DNA of 64,000 nucleotides from an uncultured Prevotellaceae bacterium (GTDB taxonomy: Bacteria; Bacteroidota; Bacteroidia; Bacteroidales; Muribaculaceae): assembly GCA_900318065.1 (NCBI GenBank), contig ONIY01000005.1, forward strand, positions 1 to 64,000. Direction: 5' to 3'. Both the position numbers and the translations under genes were made by a program. The notes under the pieces are model-generated. The model was given only the letters and a program-made list of their open reading frames with translations. It was not told the origin of the DNA and searched no databases. Below, piece by piece: positions 51,995 through 60,870 of this stretch (the first letter of the stretch is position 1; each line of letters starts with the position of its first letter).

Positions 51995-53064
51995 AACCAT
52001 CTTTACTTCTAACTCTTGACTACGAACTCTATGGTGACGGCTCGGGCGATGTGTTCAAGCACATTGTTGAGCCCACCCAGGAAATCCTTGTCATGGCTGA
52101 GCGCTACAATGCAAAGATTACTGTGTTCTTTGAGGTTGTGGAGTACTGGCGCTTGAAGCAAGAGTGGGAGAGTGGTAATCGCATGGGTTACGACCGCAAC
52201 CCGATTGAGGCAATGGAACAGCAGGTGCTTGACATGATATCCCGTGGGCATGACGTGCAATTGCACATTCACCCACAGTGGGTTGATGCAAGGTGGGAAG
52301 ACGGCCACTGGGTTGTAGACTTCAACAACTGGCGGTTAGGCACTTTTTCATCACCGTCAATGACCCTTAAACAACTCATTGCACAGGGCAAGCGCACTCT
52401 TGAAGAGATGATTAGACCTTCGTTCCCTCATTATGAGTGTATTGCGTTGCGTGCCGGCGGTTTCAATGCGCAACCATCGCAGGAGATTGTTAGTGCAATG
52501 CGTGAACTGGGTATGCGATTTGACTCTTCAATAGTCCCAGGCGGCAAGGAGAATGGCCGTTTGTCGGTTTATGACTATTCAGGTGTGCCTATTGATAAAG
52601 GTTACTGGTATGTTGATGACACTCTTGAGGAACCCTCGCAAGGTCGCACCGGGATTGTGGAACTTCTTCATGTGGCATTCCCTATCGTGCGATTGTTCAA
52701 GTTCTTGTCGGTGACAAGAATAAAGTCGATACTTCAAAACTGTAAGTCGGCACAGACCTCTTTTGCTAGCAAAACATCTACAGGAGAGAATGGTGGCGGC
52801 TTTTTAAAGAAATTATCGTTTTTCTTCAAGACTGAATACCAAACTTGGGATTATTGTCTCTTCCCCACCTGGATGCATGGTTATTTCTTGCGCAAAGTGC
52901 TAAAGCAATCGGGACGAGACATTTTTGTGACAATAGGTCACCCCAAGAGTTTTGTTTCCCCACGGAGCATGGAGTGCATGTTGAAGAAAACTTGTTCAAG
53001 ATTTGATTATCCCACAATCTCTGGAATCTCTAATATATTCTTTGGTGACAAAGCAAGTCAATAA
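51991..53064 (+). CDS. Polysaccharide deacetylase-like protein (WalW-type)
   Basis: A 357-residue protein beginning with GTG (MKPSLLLTLDYELYGDGSG), which overlaps the previous stop. The LDYELYGDG, TVFFEVVEYWRL near residue 45, HDVQLHIHPQWVDA near 86 and ALRAGGFNAQPS near 155 segments correspond to the NodB-like metal-binding motifs (D, HxxxH-type, R-x-G) of the WalW group. It would deacetylate or otherwise hydrolyse a sugar or lipid-linked glycan. It overlaps the following alpha-toroid gene. Three adjacent overlapping genes suggest one modification module. Confidence 0.83.
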   Translation: MKPSLLLTLDYELYGDGSGDVFKHIVEPTQEILVMAERYNAKITVFFEVVEYWRLKQEWESGNRMGYDRNPIEAMEQQVLDMISRGHDVQLHIHPQWVDARWEDGHWVVDFNNWRLGTFSSPSMTLKQLIAQGKRTLEEMIRPSFPHYECIALRAGGFNAQPSQEIVSAMRELGMRFDSSIVPGGKENGRLSVYDYSGVPIDKGYWYVDDTLEEPSQGRTGIVELLHVAFPIVRLFKFLSVTRIKSILQNCKSAQTSFASKTSTGENGGGFLKKLSFFFKTEYQTWDYCLFPTWMHGYFLRKVLKQSGRDIFVTIGHPKSFVSPRSMECMLKKTCSRFDYPTISGISNIFFGDKASQ

Positions 53065-54256
53065 TTTATTATACAGCTCGCTATCTGAGCTCAAGAACTA
53101 TTGCGAACAGGAGCATTATAAGGGTTGGGACCCTTACGACGGCCTGAACTCTAAGGTTTTCATGTCGATTCCTGGGTTGAGGAGAAGCGGTTTTTACCGG
53201 CTTGCTGTCACTCAGCTTTTTAAGCGCAATCCCATCAATCTTAGAAAAATAGCATTAGTCCCTAAAGACTATAATGCTAAGGGGATAGGATTGTTCCTGC
53301 AAGGGTATTGCAATTTATATCAAGCGGTGCAGAATAATGAGCGACTTGTACCTTTATTTGGATCGCAGCAGGAGATAAAAGATAAGATTGACGCACTTGC
53401 CTCATTGCTTATCTCGATGCGGTCGCAGGGCGACTATCATGGCGCTTGCTGGGGTTATAATTTTGACTGGCAGAACCGCACTGGCTTTCTGTTTCCTAAG
53501 AACACGCCAACTGTAGTGGCAACATGTTTTTGTGCTACCGCATTGATGAGCGCTTGGGAGATCACTCACAACCGGCAGTACCTGGATGTGGCGCTTAGCT
53601 CAGCACAGTTTGTGGTTGAAGACCTTCATCGCACCGAGTGTGATGGTGGTTTCCTGTTATCCTATAGTCCCCTGCAGGGTCATGAAACCGTGTTTAATGC
53701 CTCCTTGCTGGGCAGTAAGTTGCTGGCATGGTGCTATAAATATACTGGAATAGAGCAATATAGAGTGCTTGCACGGCAGTCGGTTGCGGCATGTTGTGCC
53801 GCTCAACGTGAAGATGGCTCTTGGGTCTATGGCATGTTGCCAGTGCAGCAATGGGTCGACAGTTTCCACACCGGTTATATCCTTGATGCTCTTAATGACT
53901 ATGAGCAGTTGACTGGCGACACTGCCTTCCATAGCTGCCTTGTGCGCGGATTTGACTACTATGTCAAGAGTTTCTTTGAGGAAGATGGATGCCCTAAATA
54001 TTATGACAACAAGAAATATCCCATCGATATTCACTGTCCCGCACAACTCTTTGTGACACTGGCTAAATTGAAAGAGTTTTCGGCCTTTAAACCCCTGGCT
54101 AGCAAAGTGCTGAACTGGACCGTGAATAACATGCAATCGCCCGAGGGGTATTTTTATTACCAGTTGAAGAAGGGCGTTAGTTCCAAAATATCCTATATGA
54201 GATGGAGCAATGCCTTTATGTTTTGTGCTTTAACCTACTATTTGCTTAATGAATAA
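53045..54256 (+). CDS. Alpha/alpha-toroid (six-hairpin glycosidase-like) protein of a polysaccharide locus
   Basis: Best start GTG at 53045 (403 residues) overlaps the deacetylase gene by 20 bp; an earlier in-frame start at 53003 is possible. Repeated helical hairpins, for example TVVATCFCATALMSAWEITHNRQYLDVALSSAQFVVEDL, NASLLGSKLLAWCYKYTG, AACCAAQREDGSWVYG and DSFHTGYILDALNDYEQLTG, are typical of alpha-toroid folds of glucuronyl hydrolases and prenyl-cyclases. I cannot identify catalytic residues. Homologues are common in exopolysaccharide loci with no assigned reaction. The end overlaps the WecG gene by 8 bp. Confidence 0.65.
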   Translation: MTKQVNNLLYSSLSELKNYCEQEHYKGWDPYDGLNSKVFMSIPGLRRSGFYRLAVTQLFKRNPINLRKIALVPKDYNAKGIGLFLQGYCNLYQAVQNNERLVPLFGSQQEIKDKIDALASLLISMRSQGDYHGACWGYNFDWQNRTGFLFPKNTPTVVATCFCATALMSAWEITHNRQYLDVALSSAQFVVEDLHRTECDGGFLLSYSPLQGHETVFNASLLGSKLLAWCYKYTGIEQYRVLARQSVAACCAAQREDGSWVYGMLPVQQWVDSFHTGYILDALNDYEQLTGDTAFHSCLVRGFDYYVKSFFEEDGCPKYYDNKKYPIDIHCPAQLFVTLAKLKEFSAFKPLASKVLNWTVNNMQSPEGYFYYQLKKGVSSKISYMRWSNAFMFCALTYYLLNE

Positions 54257-54947
54257 GATAACCATTAATGGAGTTGAAGTTTTTCCTTTCTCTTCACGTG
54301 AGCAGTTGATGGATTATGTCGACAAGAACAAGTCGATTTTAATAGCCATCAATGCCGAGAAAGTCATGAATGCCACCGACCAAACTCGCGCCATTATCAA
54401 TAGCAACATTGGCTATTGCGATGGAGTGGGGGCTGTGTGGGCTCTCAGGCAGAAGGGGGCGAAAAATGTGGAAAAGATTCCAGGCTGCGAGCTATGGCTC
54501 GACATCATTAATCGTTATCACAACGATAAAAGTTTCTATCTGATAGGTGGCAAGCAAGAGGTTATCGACGCTACAGTCAAGAAACTCAAGCAAGATTTCC
54601 CTGGGCTAAATCTTGTGGGCTACAGAAATGGGTATTTGAAGAGTGATGACGAGCGCAATGCCTTGATTGACGATGTTGCGCAAAAGAAGCCCGATGTGGT
54701 GTTTGTTGCCATGGGAAGTCCCAAGCAGGAATTGCTCATGGGCGATATGCAGCAGCGGCACAAGGCTATTTATCAAGGTCTTGGCGGCAGTTTTGACGTA
54801 TACACCGGATATGCCCAGCGAGCTCCCAAGTGGTGGCTTGACCATAATTTGGAGTTTGCCTACCGTTTTTTCAAGAATCCCAAGCGCATTAAGCGTCAAG
54901 CCCCCATCCTTAAACTTGCAATCAAGCTGTTGTTCAGGAAGATCTAA
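54249..54947 (+). CDS. WecG/TagA/CpsF family glycosyltransferase
   Basis: A 232-residue GT26 protein. LIAINAEKVMNATDQ near residue 31, IGYCDGVGAVWALRQKG near 57, EKIPGCELWLDII near 76, FYLIGGKQEVIDATVKKL near 96 and FVAMGSPKQELLM near 150 are all diagnostic. GFNG-type glycine-rich GLGGSFDVYTGYAQRAPKWW follows. WecG of E. coli transfers ManNAcA onto undecaprenyl-PP-GlcNAc; with wecC present in this locus a ManNAcA transferase role is plausible, but TagA-like ManNAc transfer is equally possible. Confidence 0.92.
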   Translation: MNKITINGVEVFPFSSREQLMDYVDKNKSILIAINAEKVMNATDQTRAIINSNIGYCDGVGAVWALRQKGAKNVEKIPGCELWLDIINRYHNDKSFYLIGGKQEVIDATVKKLKQDFPGLNLVGYRNGYLKSDDERNALIDDVAQKKPDVVFVAMGSPKQELLMGDMQQRHKAIYQGLGGSFDVYTGYAQRAPKWWLDHNLEFAYRFFKNPKRIKRQAPILKLAIKLLFRKI

Positions 54948-54969
54948 TATCATTATAATGCACTAAGAA

Positions 54970-55488
54970 ATGAAAATGCTCAATGCAATAGTATTCTATC
55001 GAATTGCTCACTGGTTGTACAAGAACCACATACCACTGTTGCCCAAACTGTTCCAGTTGATCATTTTCTTGTGCTATAACTGCAGCGTTCCTTGCCGCAT
55101 CAAGATAGGGAAAGGCACGCGGTTTAGCCATGGAGGAATTGGAGTGCTCATCAATAACAGCGTGGAGATTGGTGAGAATTGTGTCATTGGGACTAACTGT
55201 TCTATCGTGGGGCAAACACCTTACAACCACACCCCCAAGATAAAAGACAACGTGTTCATCGCCAATGGGGCGGTGATACAAGGACCAGTGATTGTGGGCA
55301 ATAATGTGATTGTGGGTGCCAACGCCGTTGTCACCAGTAGCGTGCCCGATTATGCAATTGTTGCTGGCATTCCCGCAAAGATAATAGGCGACACTAGAGA
55401 GCTTGGCTATGAGATAGGCAAGAGCCAGGCGACCGATTCCACCATAAAGAAAGAACTTAGCTGGGACGATTATAAGAACAATCAATAA
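54970..55488 (+). CDS. Left-handed beta-helix acetyltransferase (serine acetyltransferase-like)
   Basis: A 172-residue hexapeptide-repeat protein. After a helical N-terminus (IVFYRIAHWLYKN) the repeats read IKIGKGTRFSHGGIGVLINNSVEIGENCVIGTNCSIVGQ, then KIKDNVFIANGAVIQGPVIVGNNVIVGANAVVTSSVPDYAIVAG with the catalytic His in the NHTP loop (VGQTPYNHTP). It resembles CysE-type and sugar O-acetyltransferases in polysaccharide loci. It is the last gene of the first plus-strand block and lies 22 nt after wecG. Acceptor unknown. Confidence 0.88.
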   Translation: MKMLNAIVFYRIAHWLYKNHIPLLPKLFQLIIFLCYNCSVPCRIKIGKGTRFSHGGIGVLINNSVEIGENCVIGTNCSIVGQTPYNHTPKIKDNVFIANGAVIQGPVIVGNNVIVGANAVVTSSVPDYAIVAGIPAKIIGDTRELGYEIGKSQATDSTIKKELSWDDYKNNQ

Positions 55489-55515
55489 GTTATACCAATA
55501 GCTCCCCACTCCTTG

Positions 55516-56955
55516 TCAAGTAGCCCTGAACTTCTGGGTTACTTTTTTTATTTTTGAGCCTATCTCTTCCTTAAAGTCTTTGGGCAGAAGCAATAGCAGT
55601 ATCACTTCGGCAATAATGATATAGATAAAGTCGAAGAAACGGTTTGGATTTAAGTAGAATGGTATTAGGCTGAGTGCAATCATCAGTATGGGCACGATGG
55701 TGTTTTTCCTGACGCTCAGATTGAAGTATTGCTTTGTGCTGTGCCACAAATACAGTTGAACAAGCAGATTGCCGCAAACGCTAGTCACTACCACTCCATA
55801 GATTCCAATTCGAGGCACTAACAGATAGTTCAGTACTAGATTTGTGCATAAAATGATAGCTACCGATGGCACCGACGACTTGGTGTCGTTGGCACACTGA
55901 TAGGGAATATAGAAGTAGTTAGTTATCGCAATCATTACCCATGCGATGCCCACTGGCAATAAATAGGCGATACTTTGCTGGTAGGCAGGACCTATAATGA
56001 AAGAGCAAATCTTGATGGTGAAGATATAACCTATCAATACAATGGCGAGCAGGAACACATATCCATTAAAGATGTTAGAGAAAAACTTGTCACGGTCGCT
56101 GCTGTTGTACTGTAGAATTGCATTCTCTTGCCAGGTTTTGTAGAAGATCATTGACAGGATGTTGATGAGTCCTGCCAGTTTCATCGCCATGGAATAAATG
56201 CCTGCATGCTCAAATCCCAGGAAGTGCTGGATGAACAACCGGTCGCTAACCGGGGGCAACAATCCGCACATCGTCACAGGGATTAGCGGGAGGCTAAACT
56301 TCAAGATATCTTTTGATATTGTCCTGAAGTCGGCCTTAATCCTGAAGAAACGCCTCAAGGTCTTTAGCCTTGCCTCAACAATGACTACCGCCATGATGCG
56401 GGCAAGGATGTTGGCAAGGAAAATGCCTTCAACCTTCATGTCAAGGCACACGACAAAGATGATGCTGAAGATAGTGATGCCTGCCGAGCCCGAGAGGCCC
56501 ACAGTGATAAACGCCTTGTTGTTTTCCAGGCCTCTAATCACCTGCGCAACCACTTCATATATTGCCATCACAACCAGCAGCGCCACTGTATACCACAAGT
56601 ATTTGTAAGGGAAAAATAATGATATAATCAGTGCAATAACTGCTGTGGTGACTATTGAGAGGAATAAAGTGCGGTAAACGTAGGTTACAACACGGGTGCG
56701 ATGCTCTTTATCTTTGTTGTCGAGCAGGAACCTGAACGCGCCATCACGCAGTTGCAGTGTCACAACAGGGGTTAGAAGCAGGCATATCAGCAAGCACAGG
56801 TCGAATTGTCCAAAACTGCTCGTGTCTTCAACGAAATAGGAATACAGAGGATACATTGCCGCCGTGAGTAATCTGGAACCCAGATTGCCTATTGCGTAGA
56901 TGCCGAAGTCCTTGGCAAACTTCTTGCTGCGACTTTGTTGTTTAACCTCTGCCAT
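55516..56955 (-). CDS. Oligosaccharide flippase (Wzx), first copy
   Basis: A 479-residue protein with about 12-14 hydrophobic segments typical of MATE/MVF-type polysaccharide flippases (FAKDFGIYAIGNLGSRLL at the start; LKFSLPLIPVTMCGLLPPVSDRLFIQHFLG near residue 218). It would flip the lipid-linked repeat unit across the inner membrane. It is transcribed opposite to the glycosyltransferase block from a promoter at 56980-56987, so it is an independent unit, convergent with the acetyltransferase gene with 27 bp between. Confidence 0.9.
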   Translation of the reverse strand: MAEVKQQSRSKKFAKDFGIYAIGNLGSRLLTAAMYPLYSYFVEDTSSFGQFDLCLLICLLLTPVVTLQLRDGAFRFLLDNKDKEHRTRVVTYVYRTLFLSIVTTAVIALIISLFFPYKYLWYTVALLVVMAIYEVVAQVIRGLENNKAFITVGLSGSAGITIFSIIFVVCLDMKVEGIFLANILARIMAVVIVEARLKTLRRFFRIKADFRTISKDILKFSLPLIPVTMCGLLPPVSDRLFIQHFLGFEHAGIYSMAMKLAGLINILSMIFYKTWQENAILQYNSSDRDKFFSNIFNGYVFLLAIVLIGYIFTIKICSFIIGPAYQQSIAYLLPVGIAWVMIAITNYFYIPYQCANDTKSSVPSVAIILCTNLVLNYLLVPRIGIYGVVVTSVCGNLLVQLYLWHSTKQYFNLSVRKNTIVPILMIALSLIPFYLNPNRFFDFIYIIIAEVILLLLLPKDFKEEIGSKIKKVTQKFRAT

Positions 56956-56979
56956 TATACTCTGTTACTATTTTGAATG

Positions 56980-56987
56980 CAAAGTTA
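56980..56987 (-). promoter_or_regulatory. -7 promoter element of the first flippase gene
   Basis: TAACTTTG on the minus strand, 24 nt before the start codon. Confidence 0.6.
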
Positions 56988-57051
56988 CTTGTTTTTTGCT
57001 TATTTGTGAAAAAAATGAAGATATAATTGCTTCTTATTGCTCAAGAATGAT

Positions 57052-57059
57052 TACTTTTG
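57052..57059 (+). promoter_or_regulatory. -7 promoter element of the second GT2 operon
   Basis: TACTTTTG, 21 nt before the ATG at 57081, divergent from the flippase promoter 65 bp away. Confidence 0.6.
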
Positions 57060-57080
57060 CATAAGTATAAAATAAATCAA

Positions 57081-58040
57081 ATGAAAGTCTCGGTGCTGGT
57101 GCCCGTTTATGGAGTTGAGAGATATATAGGCCAGTGTGCTGAATCTCTCATGGAGCAAACTTACAAAGATGTGGAGTATATCTTTGTGAACGACTGTACC
57201 CGTGATGATTCAATTGGTCGATTGAACCAGGTGCTCGAGCGTTATCCTGAGCGCAGGATCCAGGTGAGGATAATCAACCATGAGAAAAATATGGGGCTTG
57301 GCATGGCAAGGCAATCGGGTCTCAATGCCGCCACTGGCGATGCAGTGATTATTGTCGACAGCGACGATTATGTGGCACGAGAGATGATTGAAAAGCTTGT
57401 TGCAAAGCAGCGCAGCACGGGAGCCCACATTGTTGATGCAGGCTATGGCATTGTGAGAAATGGGGTAGTTGATAAAGAACACCTGCCATTACCCATTGGC
57501 GACAATGCCTATCTGAAGACAATCTTATGCCAGAATGTGGAGCCAAACCGCATCTGGGGGCGACTAATAATGAAGTCGCTCTTTGATGAGAATGGCATCA
57601 CCTTCACGCCTGGCGTTGACTACTGTGAAGATTTCTCGGTGTTGCCTCGATTGCTCGTTAACGGCAAGCGTTCGTGGGTTGATGAGTGCCTGTATTTCTA
57701 TCGCGACGACAACAGCAACTCCTACACTAACAATATTACCATCAAGAATGCTGTCTCTTTCCTAAAGGCTCAGCAACTGGTGGGGGAGTACTTTGTAGCA
57801 AGCAGGTATTGGAGTGATTATTCCTGCGCAGCACAAATGGGATGGGTTAACGTGTGGCGGTTTTCTCGTCGCTTCAATGTGGTGAAAACGGTTGTTGATG
57901 AACATTTTAGCCTGAAACCAGATAACATCATCATCAGTTCTCTATTTGCGATGATGAGAAATTCACGTTTTTCTTACCGAGTGGCTAATTTTCTATATCT
58001 CACCGCACGCCGCACCTACCTTGCCTTTAACGGCCGGTGA
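57081..58040 (+). CDS. Family 2 glycosyltransferase, second locus copy
   Basis: Start at ATG 57081 (MKVSVLVPVYGVERYIGQC, 319 residues); an upstream start would lie inside the promoter. The GT2 core is clear: SLMEQTYKDVEYIFVNDCTRDDS, NMGLGMARQSGLNAATGDAVIIVDSDDYV with the DXD-type motif near residue 92, and WGRLIMKSLF near 165. It would add a sugar to the growing glycan. It begins a plus-strand operon with the cytidylyltransferase-aminotransferase fusion 47 nt downstream, so the sugar may carry the decoration made by the following genes. Confidence 0.92.
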   Translation: MKVSVLVPVYGVERYIGQCAESLMEQTYKDVEYIFVNDCTRDDSIGRLNQVLERYPERRIQVRIINHEKNMGLGMARQSGLNAATGDAVIIVDSDDYVAREMIEKLVAKQRSTGAHIVDAGYGIVRNGVVDKEHLPLPIGDNAYLKTILCQNVEPNRIWGRLIMKSLFDENGITFTPGVDYCEDFSVLPRLLVNGKRSWVDECLYFYRDDNSNSYTNNITIKNAVSFLKAQQLVGEYFVASRYWSDYSCAAQMGWVNVWRFSRRFNVVKTVVDEHFSLKPDNIIISSLFAMMRNSRFSYRVANFLYLTARRTYLAFNGR

Positions 58041-58087
58041 CAAGCACAAGAACAAGACTGTAGAAGTAATTAAAAAACAAAGAATAT

Positions 58088-59905
58088 ATGCAAGCATTGA
58101 TACTGGCGGCTGGAATGGGGCGCCGCTTGGGAGAGAAAACCCGCAACAACACCAAGTGCATGATTGAGGTTAATGGAGTAAGGCTCATTGACCGAGTGCT
58201 CAATCAGCTCAAGTCGCACGACATAGACCGAGTCGTTATCGTTGCAGGCTATTGCCGTGAGTCGCTGATGTCGCACGTGGGCGATGACTACCAGGGGATT
58301 CCCATCCACTGGATTATCAACCCCATCTATGATAAGACTAACAATATCTACTCTCTTGCGCTTGCTAAGGATGAGCTTGTAAAAGACGACACATTGCTGA
58401 TTGAGAGCGATTTGATCTTTGAAGATGAATTGCTCCAAATGATTTTTGAAGATCCACGCCCCAATGTGGCACTGGTGGCAAAATATGAGACTTGGATGGA
58501 TGGCACTATGGTGTGTATCGATGACCAGAACAATATCACAAACTTCGTGCCCAAGCAGGCGTTCACCTATGCCAATGTCGACAGTTATTATAAGACGGTC
58601 AACATCTATAAGTTCAGTAAAGAATTCTCAAGGGGTGTGTATGTGCCTTTCCTTGAGGCTTATAGTGCTGTTATGGGCAATAATGAGTATTACGAGCAGG
58701 TGCTGAGGGTGATAACGCTGCTCGATAGCGCCAATTTAAAGGCATTGCCCATTGGCAACAAGCGGTGGTATGAAATTGACGACATCCAGGATCTGGACAT
58801 TGCCGAAGCATTGTTTGCTCAGGGCACCGACAGGATGAAGCGCTATTTTGCGCGATATGGAGGTTACTGGCGTTTCCCGCAGTTGCTTGACTTCTGCTAT
58901 CTGGTAAATCCCTATTTCCCTCCCATGCGCATGAAAGATGAGCTCAGGGCTAATTTTGATGTCTTGCTCACCGAGTATCCAAGTGGAATGCGAGTAAACT
59001 CAATGCTGGCAGGCAAGTATTTTGGAGTCTCAAGCGATTATATTATTGTGGGCAATGGTGCCGCCGAACTCATTAAGAGTCTTACCGAGACAGCAATCAA
59101 GGGCAGTATTGGCATTGTATATCCAACCTTTGAAGAATACCCAAATCGTAAAAATGCCAGTGACATAATTGCCTATATTCCCGAGAAACCCGATTGGAAA
59201 TATGATGCCGATGACTTGATGCGATTCTATGACGACAAGCCCATAGAGGCACTGCTGCTTGTTAACCCCGACAATCCTACGGGCAATTTCATTGACAAAG
59301 CCAGCGTGATGAGACTGCTTGCATGGTGTGAGCAGCGAAATGTGACTCTCGTTCTTGATGAGTCGTTTGTCGACTTCAGCGACGACTGGGAGACTAACAG
59401 CATGCTCGACAATAGTGTGCTGGAACAGCATCCAGGTCTTATTGTCGTGAAGAGCATCAGCAAGTCCTATGGTGTTCCTGGACTCAGGCTGGGAGTGATG
59501 GCAAGTGGCAATGTTGAGCTCATTACCACGATGAAGAAGGATGTGGCAATTTGGAACATCAACTCCTTTGCCGAGTTCTACATGCAAATCTTCAACAAGT
59601 ATGAGCGGCAATATCGAGAGGCTTGTGCACGATTTGTTGAAGAGAGACGTCGCTTTGCTGGACGCTTGCAGCAAGTACCTCACTTGAGAGTGCTGCCATC
59701 GCAGGCCAATTTCTTCACTTGCGTGATTGAAGGTAAATACACGTCGACCGAGTTGACCCAGATGCTTCTGTCAAAATATGAAATACTCATAAAGGATGGA
59801 GAGACTAAGAAAGGCATGCATGGCACCAACTGTGTGCGCATTGCAATACGCGATCGTGCCGACAATGATTACTTGTGTGACGTTTTAATGGAAATTTTTA
59901 AATAA
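58088..59905 (+). CDS. Cytidylyltransferase (LicC/PntC-like) fused to class I/II PLP enzyme (CobD/HisC-like)
   Basis: A 605-residue two-domain protein. Residues about 1-240 are an NTP transferase: ALILAAGMGRRLGEKTRNNTKCMIEV at the N-terminus and LLIESDLIFEDELL near 100, as in LicC and PntC cytidylyltransferases. Residues about 285-605 are a fold-type I PLP domain: PSGMRVNSMLAGKYFGV, IIVGNGAAELIKSL near 320, LLLVNPDNPTGNF near 392, and the PLP lysine in VKSISKSYGVPGLRLG near 458. The GNGA-ELI and SKSYGVPGLRLG motifs point to histidinol-phosphate aminotransferase/threonine-phosphate decarboxylase relatives. A plausible job is making an amino-alcohol phosphate and activating it with CTP; this is inferred. 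PntC is sometimes fused to AEP transaminase, but no PEP mutase is nearby. Confidence 0.85.
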   Translation: MQALILAAGMGRRLGEKTRNNTKCMIEVNGVRLIDRVLNQLKSHDIDRVVIVAGYCRESLMSHVGDDYQGIPIHWIINPIYDKTNNIYSLALAKDELVKDDTLLIESDLIFEDELLQMIFEDPRPNVALVAKYETWMDGTMVCIDDQNNITNFVPKQAFTYANVDSYYKTVNIYKFSKEFSRGVYVPFLEAYSAVMGNNEYYEQVLRVITLLDSANLKALPIGNKRWYEIDDIQDLDIAEALFAQGTDRMKRYFARYGGYWRFPQLLDFCYLVNPYFPPMRMKDELRANFDVLLTEYPSGMRVNSMLAGKYFGVSSDYIIVGNGAAELIKSLTETAIKGSIGIVYPTFEEYPNRKNASDIIAYIPEKPDWKYDADDLMRFYDDKPIEALLLVNPDNPTGNFIDKASVMRLLAWCEQRNVTLVLDESFVDFSDDWETNSMLDNSVLEQHPGLIVVKSISKSYGVPGLRLGVMASGNVELITTMKKDVAIWNINSFAEFYMQIFNKYERQYREACARFVEERRRFAGRLQQVPHLRVLPSQANFFTCVIEGKYTSTELTQMLLSKYEILIKDGETKKGMHGTNCVRIAIRDRADNDYLCDVLMEIFK

Positions 59906-59907
59906 TC

Positions 59908-60870
59908 ATGAAACAAGCTACTTACTATATAGGCCATAGCGAGGTTAAACAATGCGGAATCGGCGCAAAAGATTGTGTTGACATGGTTACCCAATCTTTC
60001 AAAATGAAGTACCAGTCGCAACTGCCTCCCAAGATTAGTATACATCCACGCAGTGATGATTTTATCAACACTATGCCATGTCTCTTGCCCGAGAAATATG
60101 GCAGGATGGCGGTGAAGGTGGTTACCAGAATTGTGGGTGCCGAACCGGCTCTTAGCTCTACGATTCAGTTATTTGACAGCAACACGGGTCAACTGCTGGC
60201 AATTCTCGATGGTGACTGGATTACTGCAATGCGCACAGGTGCCGTCGCAGCTCTTTCTATAATGACATTCAAGCACTCAACGGCTAATGTTGTGGGCGTG
60301 ATGGGGCTGGGCAATACTGCTCGTGCCACTGCTAAATGCCTGATTGCAGCTTGGCAAGGAGGTCCACTCACATTGAGGCTGTTGCGCTACAAGGACCAAG
60401 CCGAGCAGTTTGCACAGCAGTTTGATGGAGAAAAGGGTGTTGAATGCCAGATTGTAGATACGATTGACAAACTTGTTGACAACTGCGACGTGCTGGTATC
60501 ATGCGTTACTAGTGCTAACGGATTGTTTGTGCCCGACGAGAGTGTATTGAAGCCTGGCTTTTTACTGGTTCCTGTTCACACGAGGGGATTTCAGAATTGC
60601 GATTTGACCTTCGACAAGATATTTGGTGACGATCGAGGCCATGTGTGTGGGTTCAAATATTTCAACCAATTCAAGAGTTTCCATGAGTTTAGCGAGGTGC
60701 TTCTGGGGCAAGTTCCTGGGCGAGAGAGTGATGACGAACGCATAATATGTTACAACATAGGTTTAGGCCTTCATGATGCGTTCTTTGCTTCGGTCATCTA
60801 TGACAGGATTGACAAGACAAATCTTCCTGTTCTCATGATCGACAAGCCGCAAGGCAAGTTCTGGGTTTAG
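59908..60870 (+). CDS. Ornithine cyclodeaminase/mu-crystallin family dehydrogenase
   Basis: A 320-residue protein of the OCD/mu-crystallin family: KVVTRIVGAEPALSSTIQLFD near residue 70, LDGDWITAMRTGAVAALS near 105, the Rossmann motif VVGVMGLGNTARATAKCL near 128, and VLVSCVTSANGLF near 192. Family members include ornithine cyclodeaminase, alanine dehydrogenase-like enzymes and SbnB, all working on imine chemistry of amino acids with NAD(P). It starts 2 nt after the fusion gene, so the two are coupled. It may supply or recycle the amine precursor; the substrate is unknown. Its 3' end overlaps by 4 bp the end of the convergent LicD gene. Confidence 0.88.
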   Translation: MKQATYYIGHSEVKQCGIGAKDCVDMVTQSFKMKYQSQLPPKISIHPRSDDFINTMPCLLPEKYGRMAVKVVTRIVGAEPALSSTIQLFDSNTGQLLAILDGDWITAMRTGAVAALSIMTFKHSTANVVGVMGLGNTARATAKCLIAAWQGGPLTLRLLRYKDQAEQFAQQFDGEKGVECQIVDTIDKLVDNCDVLVSCVTSANGLFVPDESVLKPGFLLVPVHTRGFQNCDLTFDKIFGDDRGHVCGFKYFNQFKSFHEFSEVLLGQVPGRESDDERIICYNIGLGLHDAFFASVIYDRIDKTNLPVLMIDKPQGKFWV

